64,000 nt of DNA from Methanobrevibacter thaueri (lineage in GTDB: Archaea; Methanobacteriota; Methanobacteria; Methanobacteriales; Methanobacteriaceae): assembly GCF_015062905.1 (NCBI RefSeq), contig NZ_SUTK01000003.1, forward strand, positions 34,774 to 98,773, read 5' to 3'. The notes under the pieces are model-generated. The model searched no databases and was not told the DNA's origin. It saw only the letters and a program-made list of their open reading frames with translations. Positions within the stretch are counted from its first letter, which is position 1, and each line of letters opens with the position of its first letter. Shown piece by piece: positions 7,765 to 17,232 of this stretch. The position numbers were made by a program, and so were the translations under genes.

Positions 7765-9303
7765 ATGGATATCAAGGAAAATATTGAGAATAATTGGGTG
7801 GACTTGAAATCCAACCTGTTAAATACAAAAAAATATTGGATACTGTTCCTTCTATTGATTGTGTTTCATTGTTTAATCAGGTTTGGGTTTGATAACTATG
7901 CTCATCCCAAATTGGAATTAGTGACCTTGCTTTTAATTTCAATAATAGGTGTTTTATCCATTGCCTATTATAAGTCTGATAATAAGAGCTTGTATAAAAC
8001 GGCCTTTGTTGTTATTTTGATGTTTGGTATAATATGTTCTGTTATTACTCCGATTTGTATTATACCTGATGAAATTGAGCATTTCGCTCGGGCAGATATT
8101 ACTGCTTCAGGTGATTTGTTCCCACACCATGAGAATAATTCGTTTCAGGTTTCGCAATCAGTATTGGATTTGACTGCTAGAGGTGTAATGCACCTTAAAT
8201 CCGGTGCGGAAAAGATGGACCATGACAACTCTTCGATTTTGCGCACGGATGCAGACACGAAACCGATCAATGATACCAAAGTGCCATATCGTAATGCATT
8301 TGCTCAAAACCCATTCTTTGGTTATCTGCCTCAGGCTTTAGGTATTTTCATTGCCAAATTATTGGATTTGAATGCAATATGGATGTTGTGGCTGGGAAGG
8401 ATGTTCAATGTGTTGCTGTATGCTAGCTTGGCGGCGGTGGCTATCAAAAAGACTCCTATCCTTAAAGTGCCCTTGTTTGTAATGGCATGCATTCCTACCA
8501 TGATTTATATAGGCGCGTCAATGAGTATCGATTCGTTCATAAACGGAATGGGTCTGATAGTGATAGCTTACTTCTTTAGCATGTATAAATCTCCTAAAGG
8601 CAGTTTGAATGAAAGGAATCTGCTCATATTCTCATTATTGGTGCTTTTGATTGGATTGTGTAAGGTGACATGCTTTGCATTCATAATTCTGTTGGTATTC
8701 CTTCCAAGGGACAGATTTGAAGGAAAAAATTACTATTATGGATTTTTATGTGTAGTATTGTTGGCTGTAATTGCGCTTTTATGGTCTAAATTCTATGCAA
8801 ATCCAGGGTTCTTTGAATCATACAGGCTTCAGAAATGGATAGTCTATGACGTTAACAGTACTCAGCAAGTGGATTACATGTTGGCTCATAAAAAAGATGC
8901 AATTATTGAGATATTGAGGATTCCTAACTACTTTGAAAATGATCTGGCATTTTCATGGGTTCATATGATTCCTGTGTACCTGATGTTTTTAGGTGCTGTC
9001 GGATTGCTGTATCCTCATGAAAAGATTAATTTAAAGTCAAGGATTGGGGCGTTCATTGTTCTTATGATGATATATGTCGGAACATATATTGTTCTTTTAT
9101 TGACTTGGACTCCAGTCGGACAACTGAATGAGATTGCAGGTGTTCAAGCGAGATATTTCTATACGTTATTCCCATTGATTCCATTCATTTTCGGTTTCAA
9201 CCATATGTCCGGGGATAAATTGGAAATGGACAACTATATAATTGCAATCACTATTGCATTTGTTGCATTTACCGTATTAAATATAATTTTAGGAATTTAC
9301 TAA
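7765..9303 (+). CDS. DUF2142 family polytopic membrane protein, probable GT-C glycosyltransferase
   Basis: 512 residues with about eleven to twelve hydrophobic segments. The first extracytoplasmic region carries IPDEIEHFARA, the acidic DExxHF motif of DUF2142 proteins, which I place with GT-C enzymes by analogy (acidic residues in the first loop). Later blocks include GQLNEIAGVQARYFYTLFPL. GT-C enzymes use polyprenyl-phosphate sugars outside the membrane. The gene directly follows the GtrB-like and GtrA-like genes, so it fits the third, acceptor-specific slot of a Gtr system. The acceptor is unknown. Confidence 0.82.
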   Translation: MDIKENIENNWVDLKSNLLNTKKYWILFLLLIVFHCLIRFGFDNYAHPKLELVTLLLISIIGVLSIAYYKSDNKSLYKTAFVVILMFGIICSVITPICIIPDEIEHFARADITASGDLFPHHENNSFQVSQSVLDLTARGVMHLKSGAEKMDHDNSSILRTDADTKPINDTKVPYRNAFAQNPFFGYLPQALGIFIAKLLDLNAIWMLWLGRMFNVLLYASLAAVAIKKTPILKVPLFVMACIPTMIYIGASMSIDSFINGMGLIVIAYFFSMYKSPKGSLNERNLLIFSLLVLLIGLCKVTCFAFIILLVFLPRDRFEGKNYYYGFLCVVLLAVIALLWSKFYANPGFFESYRLQKWIVYDVNSTQQVDYMLAHKKDAIIEILRIPNYFENDLAFSWVHMIPVYLMFLGAVGLLYPHEKINLKSRIGAFIVLMMIYVGTYIVLLLTWTPVGQLNEIAGVQARYFYTLFPLIPFIFGFNHMSGDKLEMDNYIIAITIAFVAFTVLNIILGIY

Positions 9304-9367
9304 ATTATATTTAATTTTTTTATTTTTGTTTTTAAAATTTAAATATTATCTTTTTATAAATAATATT

Positions 9368-12004
9368 ATGGATTATAATTTTTCGATAATTACTGCATTT
9401 TATAATTCTGAACTCTATATTCAAGAATGTATCGAGTCAGTGATTAATCAAACACTTGATTTCAAAGAGAATGCCCAATTGATTTTAGTTGATGACGGGT
9501 CCAGTGATGATTCAACAGCAATAGCATTGGATTATCAGGAAAGGTATCCTGATAACGTTTTGGTTCTCACAAAGGAAAATGGTGGACCGTCTTCAGCACG
9601 AAATTTGGGTTTGAAACATGCCACAGGAAGGTATATTAACTTTTTGGACAGTGATGATAAGCTTGAATCAAACGCACTGGAGATTGTTCTTGATTATTTA
9701 AACCATCATGAGGATATCAATATTGTTTCCATTCCCTTGACATATCTGGATTCTGATGATGAACACATGTTGGCTCAAAAATTTATTGAAAACAAAGTGA
9801 TTAATGTATATGAGGATTACACTTATCCTCAATTGCACATTTCCTCCTGTTTTATTAGAAGGGAGAGTTTAGGAGATTTGACTTTTGAGGAAAGATTGAG
9901 GATTGGTGAAGGGGCTCTTTTAATTAATAAGTTGTTGCTCCATGAGGAGAAATATGCATTGGTCAATGATACAAATTATTATTATCGTAAAAGACCTGAT
10001 GAATCATCCCTTGCAGATACAATCAAGTCTGAAAAGGAGTTCTTCACACCTAAGGTAATTGATTGTTACCAGCATCTGATTGATTACTCCATAGAATATA
10101 AGGGATTTTTGCCGGATTTCATCAAATATGCCATTGCATATGATGCATATCACTTTTATAGGGTACCTACATCCGAAATTCTGAACAGATCTGAATATAA
10201 TGAGTTTAGAAATGTTTTGCAGCATACATTATCATTCATCGATGATGAAATCATTTCTGACCATAAATACCTTGAGGAAACCATAAAGACAATGCTGATT
10301 TATCTCAAAAACGATGAATTCCATATAGATGTCGAATCGAATAAGGTTTTTCTCAAATCAAATGATTATACAATTAATGAGCTTCATAACATGCTTCTGA
10401 TTCTAGATATTGTTGAGATAATTGATAACAATCTGAATATCTCTGCATGGTTTTCAAGCAATTGTGATTATGATTTCCTTAGGTTACAGGCCATTAGGAT
10501 TAAAGAAAATGGAAGTAAGGAAGTTTATGAAGGCAAATTCTTCTCATATCCAACAACTAATAGATATCCTATGGAATCAGTAGGCATATGTTGGAAATAT
10601 GATTACAGCGTTGACTTTACAATTCCAATAGATTCCAATGAAGTTTCAAGAATCTATTTCAATCTTATTTATGATGAGGACGGCAGGCATGCCGAAATGC
10701 ACAATCCCCTGCAGTTTCAAAACTATGATGCAGGGCTTTCAAAAGTGTCAAACTACCTAATCAAGGATAATGAAATGGTGATATATGACAAGAAAGATGA
10801 ATCCCTGCATCTGCAGCCATATTCCTTTATCAAATCCGCAAAATTGGAGATAATATCAATCTTAAAAATGAATAAGGACCATAATTCCTCCTTGTGGAGA
10901 GGGATCTTTTATCATTTATTGTTCCTATTCCTGTATCCGTTCATGAGAAACAAGCGCATTTGGCTGTTCCAGGATAGGGTGGACATTGCCGATGACAATG
11001 CAAAGCATTTGTTCAGCTATGCAATCAAACAGGATGACGGAATCAAAAAATATTATGTGATAAGCAAAGACTGTGATGATTTTGCAGAGATGAAAAAAAT
11101 CGATAAGAACATTGTTCCGTTAGGTTCATTCAAAAACAGGTTTTTATACATGTTTGCGGAAAAGATGATTTCCTCTCACGTTAACCACAGCTGGTTAAAT
11201 CCGTTTTTCAATCCTCATCACCCTTACTTTAATGGGTTACTGACAGTAGAGAAATGTTTCCTCCAGCACGGCGTAATTAAGGATGACCTATCTGACTGGT
11301 TAAGGAAGTATTTCCAGAATCTTCATCTCTTTTTAACTTCCTCCGACTATGAAAGGGATTCTATACTTGGAGATACCTATAACTATTCAGAGGATGTCGT
11401 TCAGGCTTTTGGACTTCCACGTCATGATAACTTGAAGTTTGGGGCAAGCAAAAAGGAGATACTGTTTTCACCAACCTGGAGAAAATATCTCATCAATAGG
11501 AGAGCCTTTGAAAAATCAGATTATTATTACAGGCTAAATAGTTTCTTGACCAATGAAAGGCTACTGAAGTCCATTCAGGACCACGGATATAAGCTTGTGT
11601 TCAAACCTCATTATGATTTGGTTCCGTTTTTGGATCTGTTCACCATTGATGAGGACGTTATTGAAGTCAACACTCATGATTCATATCAAACCATTTTTAA
11701 CAATTCTGCAGTCATGATTACAGATTATTCAAGCGTGTTTTTTGATTTTTCATTTTTAAAGAAACCTGTAATCTATTACCATGAGGGGCACGATTACCAT
11801 TACATCGACGGATATTTCAGCTATGAGGAAATGGGTTTTGGTGATGTAATCGATAATGAAGATGATTTGGTAGATAAAATCATTGAATATATGGAGAATG
11901 GCTGTGAAATGGAAGACAAATACAAACAGAGAGTTGACAAGTTTTTCAAATATACTGACCAGAAAAATTGTGTTCGTGTTTATAAGTGGTTATTTGAACA
12001 TTGA
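9368..12004 (+). CDS. Bifunctional GT2 glycosyltransferase / CDP-glycerol glycerophosphotransferase (TagF-like)
   Basis: An 878-residue, three-part protein. Residues 1-230 are a complete GT2 domain: FSIITAFYNSE, VDDGSSDDS (about 41-49), GGPSSARNLGL and FLDSDD (about 91-96). Residues 330-490 are a beta-rich domain also present in the proteins at 2410, 12111 and 27415. The last 370 residues are a TagF-like polymerase domain with CFLQHGVIKDDLSDWL, FGLPRHDNL, SPTWRKYL, FKPHYDL and MITDYSSVFFDF. One chain can thus supply both a sugar transfer and a polyol-phosphate transfer. I use the ATG at 9368; an upstream in-frame TTG at 9326 encodes only a low-complexity lead. Probably acts at the inner membrane face. 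Confidence 0.9.
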   Translation: MDYNFSIITAFYNSELYIQECIESVINQTLDFKENAQLILVDDGSSDDSTAIALDYQERYPDNVLVLTKENGGPSSARNLGLKHATGRYINFLDSDDKLESNALEIVLDYLNHHEDINIVSIPLTYLDSDDEHMLAQKFIENKVINVYEDYTYPQLHISSCFIRRESLGDLTFEERLRIGEGALLINKLLLHEEKYALVNDTNYYYRKRPDESSLADTIKSEKEFFTPKVIDCYQHLIDYSIEYKGFLPDFIKYAIAYDAYHFYRVPTSEILNRSEYNEFRNVLQHTLSFIDDEIISDHKYLEETIKTMLIYLKNDEFHIDVESNKVFLKSNDYTINELHNMLLILDIVEIIDNNLNISAWFSSNCDYDFLRLQAIRIKENGSKEVYEGKFFSYPTTNRYPMESVGICWKYDYSVDFTIPIDSNEVSRIYFNLIYDEDGRHAEMHNPLQFQNYDAGLSKVSNYLIKDNEMVIYDKKDESLHLQPYSFIKSAKLEIISILKMNKDHNSSLWRGIFYHLLFLFLYPFMRNKRIWLFQDRVDIADDNAKHLFSYAIKQDDGIKKYYVISKDCDDFAEMKKIDKNIVPLGSFKNRFLYMFAEKMISSHVNHSWLNPFFNPHHPYFNGLLTVEKCFLQHGVIKDDLSDWLRKYFQNLHLFLTSSDYERDSILGDTYNYSEDVVQAFGLPRHDNLKFGASKKEILFSPTWRKYLINRRAFEKSDYYYRLNSFLTNERLLKSIQDHGYKLVFKPHYDLVPFLDLFTIDEDVIEVNTHDSYQTIFNNSAVMITDYSSVFFDFSFLKKPVIYYHEGHDYHYIDGYFSYEEMGFGDVIDNEDDLVDKIIEYMENGCEMEDKYKQRVDKFFKYTDQKNCVRVYKWLFEH

Positions 12005-12110
12005 ACCTCCATGGCTTTTAAAAAATCGGTGAATTCATGCACAAATAAGTTAAAGTATTTATTTTATTAATTATAAATCTATATATTAATATTAAAGGTT
12101 AGGGATAGGC

Positions 12111-14723
12111 ATGAGTGATTTTAAACTTTCTATAATTGATATAATAAATAATGATATTCTATCAGTCAAGCAAAGGATTGAATATATTATTGAAAGCAAT
12201 TCTGATTTTAAACTGAACATCCAACTTATATTAATTGATTTGGGAAGTAGTGACGGGTCATATGAAATTGCGCAGGAATTTAAAGAAAAATATCCCGAAA
12301 ATATAGTTTTACTTCAAAATAATGAAAAATATGAAGGAATGGGCCATTACTATAACTTGGCATTTGAACATATAAGAGGAGAGTGGGTCCACTTTTTTGA
12401 TAATGAAGGGGAACTGCCGTTTAATGCATTTTTAAATGCAAAAAGATATATGAAAAAGTATCATGATGAAGTTGACATTGTTTCATTTCCTGTTAAGTAT
12501 TACAGGGGTAAATTTAAGGCGTTTATTCCAAAAATTGAGTATTCCAATGAGGATATCATTGATTTAACTAAAGATTATAACCATTCTACAATTCATTTGG
12601 GAGCTTCATTCATAAAGTATGATGCTATTGAAAACAGATTTTCAGAAGAATTGGTGGATTGTGAGAAAACGTTATTTTTAACAGAAATATTGCTTAAAAA
12701 AGATAAATATGCTCTTGTAAATAATGTTTTCTTAGAAACATTACCTCAATATAAGTATGACCAGGATTTTTACACAAAGGATTATGTTAACAACAAATTT
12801 GAATTGTTTTTCAATCATTTGATTGTTAAAACCAACGGCAATATTTCAAATTATTTGCAATATATTTTTGCTAATGAATTAACTCAAATCATTCGTATCG
12901 CTGATTTGAATTCCATTTATGACACTAAAGATGAGATTGAAGGTTTTTGGAATCAGTTATATGCTATTCTGGATAAATTGGAATTCGAATATTTGGAAGT
13001 TCATGAGGAAATGCCTAGGATTGTCAGGTCATTTCTGGTGTATCTGAAAAATGATGATTTTCACGTTGAGTTACAACCTGAAAAGAGTAAGGTATTTGTA
13101 AAATCTGATGATTATCTTATTAACAGTTTGCATTTCCATAAGATACGTATTGACATTGTAGAAATAATAGGAGATACCCTGAATTTATCCGGTTCACTTT
13201 CAAGCAATTGTGATTACCGGAATCTGTCAGTCAAGATAATAAAGGAATTCCCAAATTCTAAAAAAGAGGAGTTCATCGCCAAATATGTTGAATATCCTAC
13301 TACCAATAGGGCAAAACAGACATTTTTAGGAATTACTTGGGAATTTCCTTATAACTTTGATTTTAAAATCCCTCTTAAAAAGGATGAGAAATCTACATTA
13401 AACTTAAGATTAGTTTACCATGAGAATGGAAATGAGCTCGAAATGGACAATCATATTATGTTTAGGGAATTTGCTGGTCTGTCAATTTATGGTAATTATC
13501 TGATTAAAAATGATAGGATATTTTACTTTAGGGGCAGAACATTCTATGTTGAACCGTATTCATATAAAACTATGATCAAATTGGAGTTCAAGTCACTATT
13601 CAGGATACTGAAAGCTCATGGGCCATTTTTAGGCAAGGCGATTTTTTATAGGTTATTGCATCTAGTCTTATATCCGTTCTGGAGAAACAGGAAAATCTGG
13701 TTATTCATTGATAGGGATACCTTTGCTGATGATAATGCGGAACATCTGTTCAAATACTGCATAAAGCAGGATGATGGCATTGAAAAGTATTTTATCTTAA
13801 ATAAGGACAGTCCCGACTTTGAAAGATTGAGCAAAGACTATAAAATAGTTCCATTCGGTTCATTCAAGCATAGGATTAAGTATCTGTTCTCAGAAAAGAT
13901 CATGATTTCTCAGGTAACCCGTGGAATATTGAATCCGTTTACCCATGAAAACAGCTATAACTATGAGGGCCTGAACACCTATAAGTTCTGTTTCCTGCAG
14001 CATGGTGTAACAAAGGATGACATATCCTGGTGGATTAAGAAATTCCACAAGAATCTTTACCTGTTTGTAACCGTTTCCGATTTGGAAAGGGATTCAATGG
14101 TAAATGGTCATTATAACTATGAGGAGTTCAGGATTCCTGTACTGGGTTTTCCGCGTTACGATAATCTGTCGAATGACCCCAAAAATGAAATATTGTTCAT
14201 GCCAACATGGAGACGTGATCTGGACACTCCTGAAGAGATTATCAATTCGGATTTCCTTAAAAACATCAACAGCTTTTTGAATAATGAAAAACTAAATAAA
14301 GCTGCCAATGAAATGGGTTATACTTTAGTGTTCAGACCCCATCCGGAATTATGGAAATTCCTGGATTACTTTAACCTGGAACATGTAAAATTATCCGAAG
14401 GGCCTTATCAGGAAATGTTCAAAACAGCTTCCGTGATGATTACTGACTATTCTTCAGTGGCATTTGATTTTGCATACCTTAAAAAGCCTGTAATATATTA
14501 TCAGGATGGTAACTATCATTATGGTGAAGGATATTATGATTATGAAACAATGGGTTTTGGAAAAGTCATTTTTGATGAGGATGAACTTGTTGACAAGGTA
14601 ATTGAATATATGAAGAATGACTGTGTAATGGAGGAGGAGTATAAAAGAAGAGTTGATTCATTCTTCAAGTTCACGGACAGGAACAATTGTAAGCGTGTCT
14701 ATGAATGGCTGTTAGAACATTAA
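12111..14723 (+). CDS. TagF-like CDP-glycerol glycerophosphotransferase with degenerate N-terminal GT2 domain
   Basis: An 870-residue protein collinear with its upstream neighbour. The TagF-like part is intact (FCFLQHGVTKDDISWWIKK, LGFPRYDNL, MPTWRRDL, VFRPHPEL, MITDYSSVAFDFAYL). The N-terminal GT2 fold is recognisable but its catalytic motifs are gone: the VDDGSSD strand is IDLGSSDGS (42-50), the ARNxGL region is YYNLAFEH, and the metal-binding FLDSDD is FFDNEGEL (95-102). I infer a non-catalytic, perhaps acceptor-binding or structural, GT2 domain and an active phosphotransferase domain. The start is the ATG at 12111 preceded by TTAGGGATAG. Confidence 0.9.
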   Translation: MSDFKLSIIDIINNDILSVKQRIEYIIESNSDFKLNIQLILIDLGSSDGSYEIAQEFKEKYPENIVLLQNNEKYEGMGHYYNLAFEHIRGEWVHFFDNEGELPFNAFLNAKRYMKKYHDEVDIVSFPVKYYRGKFKAFIPKIEYSNEDIIDLTKDYNHSTIHLGASFIKYDAIENRFSEELVDCEKTLFLTEILLKKDKYALVNNVFLETLPQYKYDQDFYTKDYVNNKFELFFNHLIVKTNGNISNYLQYIFANELTQIIRIADLNSIYDTKDEIEGFWNQLYAILDKLEFEYLEVHEEMPRIVRSFLVYLKNDDFHVELQPEKSKVFVKSDDYLINSLHFHKIRIDIVEIIGDTLNLSGSLSSNCDYRNLSVKIIKEFPNSKKEEFIAKYVEYPTTNRAKQTFLGITWEFPYNFDFKIPLKKDEKSTLNLRLVYHENGNELEMDNHIMFREFAGLSIYGNYLIKNDRIFYFRGRTFYVEPYSYKTMIKLEFKSLFRILKAHGPFLGKAIFYRLLHLVLYPFWRNRKIWLFIDRDTFADDNAEHLFKYCIKQDDGIEKYFILNKDSPDFERLSKDYKIVPFGSFKHRIKYLFSEKIMISQVTRGILNPFTHENSYNYEGLNTYKFCFLQHGVTKDDISWWIKKFHKNLYLFVTVSDLERDSMVNGHYNYEEFRIPVLGFPRYDNLSNDPKNEILFMPTWRRDLDTPEEIINSDFLKNINSFLNNEKLNKAANEMGYTLVFRPHPELWKFLDYFNLEHVKLSEGPYQEMFKTASVMITDYSSVAFDFAYLKKPVIYYQDGNYHYGEGYYDYETMGFGKVIFDEDELVDKVIEYMKNDCVMEEEYKRRVDSFFKFTDRNNCKRVYEWLLEH

Positions 14724-14741
14724 TTTAAACATTAAAAAAGT

Positions 14742-16088
14742 ATGGTAATTACAATGAGCGATGAATTGGTTATTTCTTTCATGTTTCCCCCATCAGATTA
14801 TGTCTCAGGAATAACGGTATTTAAAAGGATAATCGAAAACGATGAGATTGTTGATGTGCTTCATGCTAACGTTAAAGATAATTCTAATTCGGGCCTGAAT
14901 GAAATTATAGAAGATTTTATTGATGATAGAATATTAATTGATATTGATTGTGATACAGATTCGGCCAACTGTATTTTTAAGTTTGTTAAGCTAGGAATTA
15001 ATGCAATCAAAAAGGATTATAAAAAGATTTATTCAAGGTCATGGCTAATGTCTAACCATTTTCTTGCTTTTGAATATAAACTGAATCATCCTGCTGCATT
15101 TTGGAGTGCAGAATTTTCAGACCCATTAATTTATGACTTGTCCAACAAGCCGAAAAAATATAAAAAGATGTTAATCGATGATGAAAAGTATATTGATAAA
15201 ATAAATGATCAAATCGGTACTTTCAATCAAAATAACAATAAGTCTTTTCCTTTTGTTGAAAATAACTCATCCGCTTATTTTATTGCAGAATATTTGGTTT
15301 ATCTATTTGCAGATAATGTGATATTCACGAATGATAACCAGAGGGAAACAATGCTAAGGCAGTTTCCTGTTGACATTTATGATTTTGTTTTAGCCAAAAG
15401 CGAAATCAGAAGGCATCCTACCCTGAAAAGCAAATATTACCATATTAAAGAGTTAGATTTAAATTTAAATGATGAATTTATAAACATTGCCTATTTCGGA
15501 ATGGATTATTATGGTAAAAGGCACTTTGAAGCATTGTTTTATGCACTTGAATCTTTAAATCATAAATACAAAAATAAAATCAAATTACATTTATATATGA
15601 ACGATAAAAAATTAATTAAGGAACTGATATCCCAATTTTCTGTTAAGGAGAATATTGCTATTAGGAAACCCTTGGATTATTTGAGTTTCCTTAATGCAAC
15701 CACAAAATTTGATGTCTTGATTGTCAATGATGTAATGACAAAGGATAATTTTAAGGTCAATCCGTATTTGCCATCAAAGGTATCAGATTATTTGGGCTCT
15801 TCAAGCGATATCTGGGCCTTATGTGAAATGGGAAGCACGTTATCTTCTGTTGATGTAAGATATAAATCAGATATTCATGATTTCAATAGCTGTGGTGAAA
15901 CATTGGTTGAAATATTACATGATAAAGGCTTTGTAGATGAGGAATTTTCATTTGATGAGTATTACAACCGCAGATTGACTTTTCTAAATGAATTATATGA
16001 AGGAGAATTCCGGAAAAATCTTAAACTTAAAAAAGAATTAAAGAAATTGAAAAGAGAGAAATCCAAAAAGAGATTTAAAATATTCTAG
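14742..16088 (+). CDS. Putative GT-B type glycosyltransferase of unknown family
   Basis: 448 residues, no membrane segments. It opens with a Rossmann-like strand (LVISFMFPPSDYVSGITVFKRI). Around residues 240-350 the pattern INIAYFGMDYYGKRHFEALFYAL, then KIKLHLYMND and LDYLSFLNATTKFDVLIVNDV resembles the C-terminal half of GT-B enzymes (strand, helix, then a nucleotide-sugar region followed by YLPSKVSDYLGSSSDIWAL). The last 40 residues are very Lys-rich, a likely membrane-associating tail. It sits between a TagF-like and a GT2 gene in the same direction, supporting a role in the same polymer. Substrate unknown; starts at 14742 and 14754 are both possible. Confidence 0.65.
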   Translation: MVITMSDELVISFMFPPSDYVSGITVFKRIIENDEIVDVLHANVKDNSNSGLNEIIEDFIDDRILIDIDCDTDSANCIFKFVKLGINAIKKDYKKIYSRSWLMSNHFLAFEYKLNHPAAFWSAEFSDPLIYDLSNKPKKYKKMLIDDEKYIDKINDQIGTFNQNNNKSFPFVENNSSAYFIAEYLVYLFADNVIFTNDNQRETMLRQFPVDIYDFVLAKSEIRRHPTLKSKYYHIKELDLNLNDEFINIAYFGMDYYGKRHFEALFYALESLNHKYKNKIKLHLYMNDKKLIKELISQFSVKENIAIRKPLDYLSFLNATTKFDVLIVNDVMTKDNFKVNPYLPSKVSDYLGSSSDIWALCEMGSTLSSVDVRYKSDIHDFNSCGETLVEILHDKGFVDEEFSFDEYYNRRLTFLNELYEGEFRKNLKLKKELKKLKREKSKKRFKIF

Positions 16089-16098
16089 TCGTGTTCAA

Positions 16099-17133
16099 AT
16101 GTATGATGTATCAGTTGTTATACCGGTTTATAATGTTGAAAAATACTTAAAAGAATGTTTGGATAGCGTTTGCAATCAGACATTGGAAAATATTGAAATA
16201 ATTTGCGTTAATGATGGATCAACTGATAGTTCACTTGATATATTGAATGACTATGCCGAAAGGGATGGCCGGATTAAAATCATATCCCAATCTAACCGAG
16301 GTCTTGGTGCATCCAGAAACACAGGTTTGAGAGAGGCATCAGGTAAATATGTTTATTTCTTGGATTCTGATGACTATATTGATTTGACCTGTTTGGAGAA
16401 GCTTGTAAGCAATGCTGATTCAAATGATTCGGATGTTGTTTTATTCAAGTTCCAAAATGTCGATGACCATAAAAATCTGCATAAAAGGGGTGTAGATTTC
16501 AAGATTGATGATATATTCGGTGAAATAGATTACAATAATTTCACTTTTACATATCATGATGTCAGACGGCATGTTATGAACTCCGCTTATTCTGCATGTT
16601 TAAAGTTATATAGAAGAGAATTCATTATTCCATTTGAATTTCCTGAAGGATTGTGGTTTGAGGATGTGCTTGTCCATGTTGAGGTAATGTTAAATGCTAA
16701 AAGGATATCTTTTGTACCTGAATTTCTATATAACTATCGTTCCAATCCCACTTCAATTTCTAACACAAAAGAAACCGGTTTTTATATATTTAATGCAATT
16801 GACTTGGTTGAAGATTATTTAAGGGATAACGATTATTATGAAGAGTTTGTAAACGAATTCACATATTTTAAGATTGTACAGATTTTACGATACATCGTTT
16901 CAACAGATTCTGAAGAATATTTCAATAGGGCCAAAGAAGAATTTGCAAATACTGAAATAAAAAATGAAAAATCAATTAAAAAGAAATATCTAAAGAAATA
17001 TTATTGTGTTTTAGAATCTAATGATTATTCGGAATTTTTGGATAAACTAAATAAAAATAGTAATAAAAAATCTGATAATGAATCTACTTTTTTAAATAAA
17101 TTATTTAAATTTATTAAAAAATTCAAATTTTGA
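16099..17133 (+). CDS. Family 2 glycosyltransferase
   Basis: 344 residues. The GT2 domain occupies about residues 1-230: VSVVIPVYNVEKYLKECLDS, VNDGSTDSS (37-45), GLGASRNTGL and YFLDSDDYI (86-94), with the acceptor-side acidic motif WFEDVLVH near residue 195. The C-terminal region is helical and ends in a basic tail, KLFKFIKKFKF, suited to membrane surface binding. It lies ten bases downstream of the GT-B-like gene and closes the first glycopolymer segment. Sugar and acceptor cannot be read from sequence. Confidence 0.9.
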   Translation: MYDVSVVIPVYNVEKYLKECLDSVCNQTLENIEIICVNDGSTDSSLDILNDYAERDGRIKIISQSNRGLGASRNTGLREASGKYVYFLDSDDYIDLTCLEKLVSNADSNDSDVVLFKFQNVDDHKNLHKRGVDFKIDDIFGEIDYNNFTFTYHDVRRHVMNSAYSACLKLYRREFIIPFEFPEGLWFEDVLVHVEVMLNAKRISFVPEFLYNYRSNPTSISNTKETGFYIFNAIDLVEDYLRDNDYYEEFVNEFTYFKIVQILRYIVSTDSEEYFNRAKEEFANTEIKNEKSIKKKYLKKYYCVLESNDYSEFLDKLNKNSNKKSDNESTFLNKLFKFIKKFKF

Positions 17134-17181
17134 TTAATCTCAAAACAATAATTAAATATATTAAAAAATAAAAAATATTAT

Positions 17182-17218
17182 TGGTAGATAAAAATTTCTA
17201 CCATATAGTTATAACTAT
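17182..17218 (+). promoter_or_regulatory. Operator-like inverted repeats upstream of the amino-acid ABC transporter
   Basis: A 7-bp inverted repeat, TGGTAGA (17182-17188) with TCTACCA (17197-17203), is followed at once by a perfect 14-bp palindrome ATAGTTATAACTAT (17205-17218). Both lie within 52 nt of the start codon at 17233, where a repressor or activator site for the transporter would be expected. The palindrome leaves just enough room for GGTG at 17222-17225 as ribosome site. Confidence 0.5.
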
Positions 17219-17232
17219 TTTGGTGTTTTAAA

